A stretch of 24,625 nucleotides of DNA, taken from contig CAMLDY010000036.1 of the NCBI GenBank assembly GCA_946478895.1, positions 1-24,625 of the forward strand, read 5' to 3'. Position 1 is the first letter of the stretch, and every line of letters starts with the position of its first letter. Positions 22,043 to 24,625 of the stretch are shown here, piece by piece. The notes under the pieces were generated by a model. It was given only the letters and a program-made list of their open reading frames with translations. It was not told the DNA's origin and did not search any database. Position numbers and translations under genes: made by a program. This stretch comes from an uncultured Gemmatimonadota bacterium (GTDB taxonomy: Bacteria > Gemmatimonadota > Gemmatimonadetes > Gemmatimonadales > Gemmatimonadaceae).

Positions 22043-22807
22043 TTACACCGCAAACGGTGCGATGCTCACACCGGACTCCTCGAGGCTGCGTCGCAGCCGA
22101 TGCAGTATTGCGCTGGCATCGACGTTGTCGCCATGTACGCAAAGCGACTGTGCTTCGATTCGAAGCTCACTGCCATCGCTGGCGGCGAGTACTCCTTCGT
22201 GGACGAGCATCAGCGACCGGCTCACCGCTGTCTGGACATCGTGAATGACAGCGCCCGGCTCATTTCGTGGCATCAGCCGGCCGCCGGGCGTGTACGCGCG
22301 GTCAACGAATGCCTCGTTGGCAAAGCGGACGCCGGCATCCTCAGCCGCGCGGGACATCTCGCTGGACGGAAGTCCAAGCAGCGTCATGGAGCGATCGACT
22401 GCGGCGATCGACCGGCAGATGGCCTCCGCCGCTTTGGGATCCCATGCGGCGCGGTTGTACAGCGCCCCGTGTGGCTTGACATAAACGAGTTTTGCATCCT
22501 GTGCGGCGCACACGTTCGAGATTGCGTGCAGCTGGTAGCTCACATGGTGCTCGATCTCGCGCGGAGAAAGCCCGAGCTCGCGCCGGCCGAAGCCGGGAAT
22601 GTCGGGATACGATGGATGCGCGCCGATCGATACGCCACGCTCACGCGCCGCGCGCACGGTGTCGCGCATGGTGATCTCATCGCCGGCGTGGAATCCACAG
22701 GCGATGTTCGCGGACGAGACGAGATCGAGGAGCTCGAGATCGTCGGCGGCGCGGGCCGTCCCGAAGCCCTCACCGAGATCGGCGTTGAGATCGATGGTGA
22801 GGAGCAA
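22043..22807 (-). CDS. pxpA: 5-oxoprolinase subunit A (LamB/YcsF family)
   Basis: A 254-residue LamB/YcsF protein. The N-terminus IDLNADLGEGFGT and the following ANIACGFHAGDEITM and GVSIGAHPSYPDIPGFGRREL are near-invariant family strings. Later, YVKPHGALYN (108-117) and SLCVHGDNVDA (228-238) supply further conserved His and Asp residues. It acts with PxpB and PxpC to convert 5-oxoproline, a by-product of glutamate and glutathione chemistry, to glutamate with ATP. The start is TTG at 22807; no in-frame ATG or GTG lies near the conserved N-terminus. It is the first pxp gene, 12 nt after a small unknown gene on the same strand. Confidence 0.95.
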   Translation of the reverse strand: MLLTIDLNADLGEGFGTARAADDLELLDLVSSANIACGFHAGDEITMRDTVRAARERGVSIGAHPSYPDIPGFGRRELGLSPREIEHHVSYQLHAISNVCAAQDAKLVYVKPHGALYNRAAWDPKAAEAICRSIAAVDRSMTLLGLPSSEMSRAAEDAGVRFANEAFVDRAYTPGGRLMPRNEPGAVIHDVQTAVSRSLMLVHEGVLAASDGSELRIEAQSLCVHGDNVDASAILHRLRRSLEESGVSIAPFAV

Positions 22808-22819
22808 TCCGTCTGTGCT

Positions 22820-23050
22820 TTACTTCCGGCTCTTGCCGTTTAGCGGCTTGGCCTCGACTACTTCCCACTCCTGCTCGTCGTCCTCGAATCCTCCGCGCGA
22901 TACTTTGGGCAACAGCTGCTCGCGGACCACAACCGACGTCAGCCAGTAAGTGTAGCCATCATCGGCCTCAACGGGCGTCCAGGCGAACTTGGTGCGAACG
23001 CGCTCGTCGCCGATTTTGCCATCCCGATCACGTCTGCTCTTCCACTTCAC
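22820..23050 (-). CDS. Small uncharacterised protein upstream of pxpA
   Basis: A 76-residue soluble protein I do not recognise. It is basic at both ends (MKWKSRRDRDGK; KPLNGKSRK) with a central strand-like segment, TKFAWTPVEADDGYTYWLTSVVVREQLL (20-47), and an acidic patch (FEDDEQEWEVVEA). There is no signal, membrane helix or metal motif. GTG start with GAGGA 7 nt upstream. It ends 12 nt before pxpA and starts 21 nt after the cysteine-rich gene, so the small genes and pxpABC may share a transcript. Confidence 0.6.
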   Translation of the reverse strand: MKWKSRRDRDGKIGDERVRTKFAWTPVEADDGYTYWLTSVVVREQLLPKVSRGGFEDDEQEWEVVEAKPLNGKSRK

Positions 23051-23071
23051 GCGGTAGTCCTCATTGCTGTG

Positions 23072-23305
23072 CTAGATGCGGTCCTCGAAGCCCTTGACGC
23101 CCGATTGCTGGGCGCAGCTTGCGCAACAATAGAAGGTGCCTTTGCTCTCCAGACCGTGGCCGATGATCTTGCAGCCGCAGTGCGCGCATTTCGGCGCCAG
23201 AGCGTGGATGGCGCACTCGAATGAGTCAAATGTGTGGGCTTTGCCCGTCATGGTGACGGTAAACGATTTGTCGTAGTCGTTTCCGCACACTTCGCATTTC
23301 GCCAT
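23072..23305 (-). CDS. Small cysteine-rich zinc-binding protein
   Basis: A 77-residue protein with a metal-binding cysteine pattern: CEVC (4-7), C31-x2-H34, CAHCGC (40-45), H50, and CCASC (60-64). The motif HTFDSFECAIHALAPKCAHCG is the most distinctive part. I recall similar short proteins across actinobacteria and proteobacteria annotated only as hypothetical or metallothionein-like. It probably binds two zinc ions in a cytoplasmic zinc-ribbon fold. The ribosome site is weak (GGGGT). It is followed closely by two same-strand units, suggesting co-transcription. Confidence 0.75.
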   Translation of the reverse strand: MAKCEVCGNDYDKSFTVTMTGKAHTFDSFECAIHALAPKCAHCGCKIIGHGLESKGTFYCCASCAQQSGVKGFEDRI

Positions 23306-23368
23306 CGGTGACCCCGGGTAGGTTCGGATCTGTCCTACGGCGAATCTAATGCCGCTGTGTCCACGGAT

Positions 23369-23548
23369 TCAGCGGAAGACTTTCCTCATCTTGGTGTCCG
23401 GGTCGCGCGCGAAGCGGAAAGTAAACCACGCCAGATCGGTGATCAGCTCGTCGTAGGCCTGGGGATCCATCTTGTCGGCGACGACGCTCATCCTGCCGGC
23501 GATTTGGGTCTTGAGGTGCTCGATCCATTCCTTGGTGAAGTCCGCCAT
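23369..23548 (-). CDS. Small uncharacterised helical protein
   Basis: A 59-residue soluble protein of unknown function, predicted helical, with DFTKEWIEHLKTQIAGRM (3-20), DPQAYDELITDLAWFTFRFA and a basic end. The start was set at MADF, where GAGGAG lies 4 nt before the ATG; the open frame runs 23 codons further but without coding character. It lies divergent from the M48 peptidase gene, with 149 nt between them that must hold both promoters. Confidence 0.55.
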   Translation of the reverse strand: MADFTKEWIEHLKTQIAGRMSVVADKMDPQAYDELITDLAWFTFRFARDPDTKMRKVFR

Positions 23549-23697
23549 TGTGCTCCTCGAGCGATGGTAGAGCCGCGACCGGAAAGTAAGCAGATGTACC
23601 CGAGGTCGCGAGCACACACTGGCTTGCTTTCTGCCTTTCCATACCGCTGCGGGACTCCACCGAGCCCGCCATTAGACAACTCTTTTGGGGGCAGCAA

Positions 23698-24504
23698 ATG
23701 CTCAAGGTCTCACTAACGGTTGCCGCGGCCGCACTGCTCGCCGGTTGCGGTGTGTCCACCCAGCAGGAAGTCCAAATGGGGCAGGAGGCGGCACAGCAGG
23801 TAAATGCGCAGCTGCCGATGGTCCAGGACGCCTATATCCAGAATTACGTGAACGCGCTGGGCCAGCGAATCGCGAGCCGAACGTCACGTGCCGATTTGAA
23901 CTGGCAGTTCCAGGTCGTCAATTCCGACGTCGTGAACGCCTTTGCGTTGCCCGGCGGCTTCGTCTACGTGAATCGCGGCGTGCTCGCGCGTGCCAGCAAC
24001 ATGTCGGAGGTCGCCGGCGTACTCGGCCACGAGATCGAGCACGTCGTGAGGCGCCACTCGGTGAAGCAGATGGAGCAGGCGCAGGGCGCAAACGTCGGCG
24101 TCGGTATTCTCTGCGCGCTGACCGGAGTCTGCCAGAGCGGCGTGGCGCAAGCAGCGATCAACATCGGCGGCACTGCTGTGTTCGCCAAATTCAGCCGGCA
24201 GGACGAGGTCCAGGCGGACGAAGGCGGCTTCAACAACCTCATCAGGGCGGGCATCAATCCGCGCGGAATGCTGACGTTGTTCCAGAAGCTTCTCGCCGAG
24301 GAGCAGCAGTCGGGCGGTGGCAACGTGTCGGCGTGGTTCTCCGATCACCCGGGCACGTCGGATCGCATCGCGGACATCCAGCGAATGCTGAATCAGACGC
24401 CGGCTTCGACGCTCAATGGCCTCGCGACGAATGATTCGGGCTTCAGCACGATGAAATCGCGTCTCGCGCAGCTCGGCCCGGCGCCGAGGGTTCAGGGCCA
24501 GTAG
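23698..24504 (+). CDS. M48-family metalloprotease lipoprotein
   Basis: A 268-residue lipoprotein. The signal peptide ends in the lipobox LLAGC with lipidated C17, so it is membrane-anchored outside the cytoplasm. The M48 site is HEIEH (H111, E112, H115) with the third zinc ligand E170 in DEVQAD, the ExxAD form seen in Ste24-type and BepA/LoiP-type peptidases. NAFALPGGFVYVNRGVL (80-96) and WFSDHPGTSDRI (about 223-234) are typical of periplasmic M48B/C peptidases that degrade or fold outer-membrane proteins. The TPR tail of BepA is absent, so it is closer to LoiP/YggG or Oma1-like peptidases in size. A G-rich stretch (GGGGGC) lies a few bases before the ATG. A strong terminator follows. Confidence 0.92.
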   Translation: MLKVSLTVAAAALLAGCGVSTQQEVQMGQEAAQQVNAQLPMVQDAYIQNYVNALGQRIASRTSRADLNWQFQVVNSDVVNAFALPGGFVYVNRGVLARASNMSEVAGVLGHEIEHVVRRHSVKQMEQAQGANVGVGILCALTGVCQSGVAQAAINIGGTAVFAKFSRQDEVQADEGGFNNLIRAGINPRGMLTLFQKLLAEEQQSGGGNVSAWFSDHPGTSDRIADIQRMLNQTPASTLNGLATNDSGFSTMKSRLAQLGPAPRVQGQ

Positions 24505-24522
24505 CGGCAATCTTCTCTCAAC

Positions 24523-24556
24523 AAAAACGCCACCGACAAGAGCGGTGGCGTTTTTT
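24523..24556 (+). terminator. Rho-independent terminator after the M48 gene
   Basis: CGCCACCG and CGGTGGCG (24528-24535 and 24543-24550) form an 8-bp stem with a 7-nt loop, followed by TTTTTT on the plus strand. AAAAA precedes it, so it could also stop minus-strand transcription from the tRNA-Ser at the window edge. Confidence 0.92.
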
Positions 24557-24573
24557 GTTTTGGTCGAGTTTGA

Positions 24574-24625
24574 CGGAGGGTGAGGGACTCGAACCCCCAA
24601 GCCCTTGCGGGCGCCAGTTTTCAAG
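24574..24625 (-). tRNA. tRNA-Ser (anticodon TGA), partial
   Basis: The 3' part of a class II tRNA on the minus strand. It shows anticodon loop CTTGAAA with anticodon TGA, a long variable arm (GCCC-GCAA-GGGC), T-arm GGGGG-TTCGAGT-CCCTC and acceptor strand ACCCTCC with discriminator G. The 5' half lies beyond the window. The anticodon and long variable arm give serine (UCN codons). Confidence 0.93.

Overview
This GC-rich (roughly 60-65 %) chromosomal window has short intergenic gaps and frequent GTG/TTG starts. It carries many large secreted proteins typical of soil Gemmatimonadota: an M56/BlaI pair, a DUF5916 outer-membrane protein, an M14 peptidase with a C-terminal extension, a DPP-IV-like S9 peptidase and an M48 lipoprotein. 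Gemmatimonadota is my best guess, from the protein repertoire only. I see no phage, transposase, plasmid, CRISPR or biosynthetic cluster.

Layout. 1-6060: a BlaI-type repressor and an M56 metallopeptidase with a C-terminal 35-residue repeat domain, overlapping by one base, then a DUF5916 protein. This block lies between two copies of an undescribed inverted-repeat element: one cut by the window start (1-77), one complete (5866-6060). A 16-bp dyad upstream of blaI recurs (14/16 identical, opposite orientation) at the 5' end of the DUF5916 gene and is a candidate BlaI operator. 6085-8938 (minus strand): a VOC protein, lexA with a candidate operator in its promoter, gltX and tRNA-Ser(GCT), with terminators after lexA and after the tRNA. 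8998-10522: a DUF1801 protein divergent from a secreted virginiamycin-B-lyase-like beta-propeller. 10593-16803 (plus): the M14 peptidase, a small unknown protein behind a sigma-54-like promoter, a small zinc-ribbon protein and the DPP-IV-like peptidase, closed by a terminator. 16872-17261 (minus): a secreted protein made of Asp/Arg/Lys repeats.

17400-18985 (minus): a two-gene unit of a TsdA-like dihaem thiosulfate dehydrogenase translationally coupled to a Tat-exported DsrE-like protein. It is preceded by a perfect 28-bp palindrome just downstream of its candidate promoter. This is the most interesting metabolic unit and suggests periplasmic sulfur oxidation with an exported sulfur-handling partner. 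19103-20333 (minus): a compact three-gene membrane-stress-type operon (YqjD/DUF883-like, Holin-X/YqjE-like, DUF3618-like). 20432-22807 (minus): the 5-oxoprolinase operon pxpA-pxpB-pxpC. 22820-23548 (minus): three small proteins, one cysteine-rich. 23698-24504 (plus): an M48 metalloprotease lipoprotein and its terminator. The window ends inside tRNA-Ser(TGA) on the minus strand.

No gap between genes exceeds 300 bases. All functional calls come from reading motifs and recalled family features; no database search was run.
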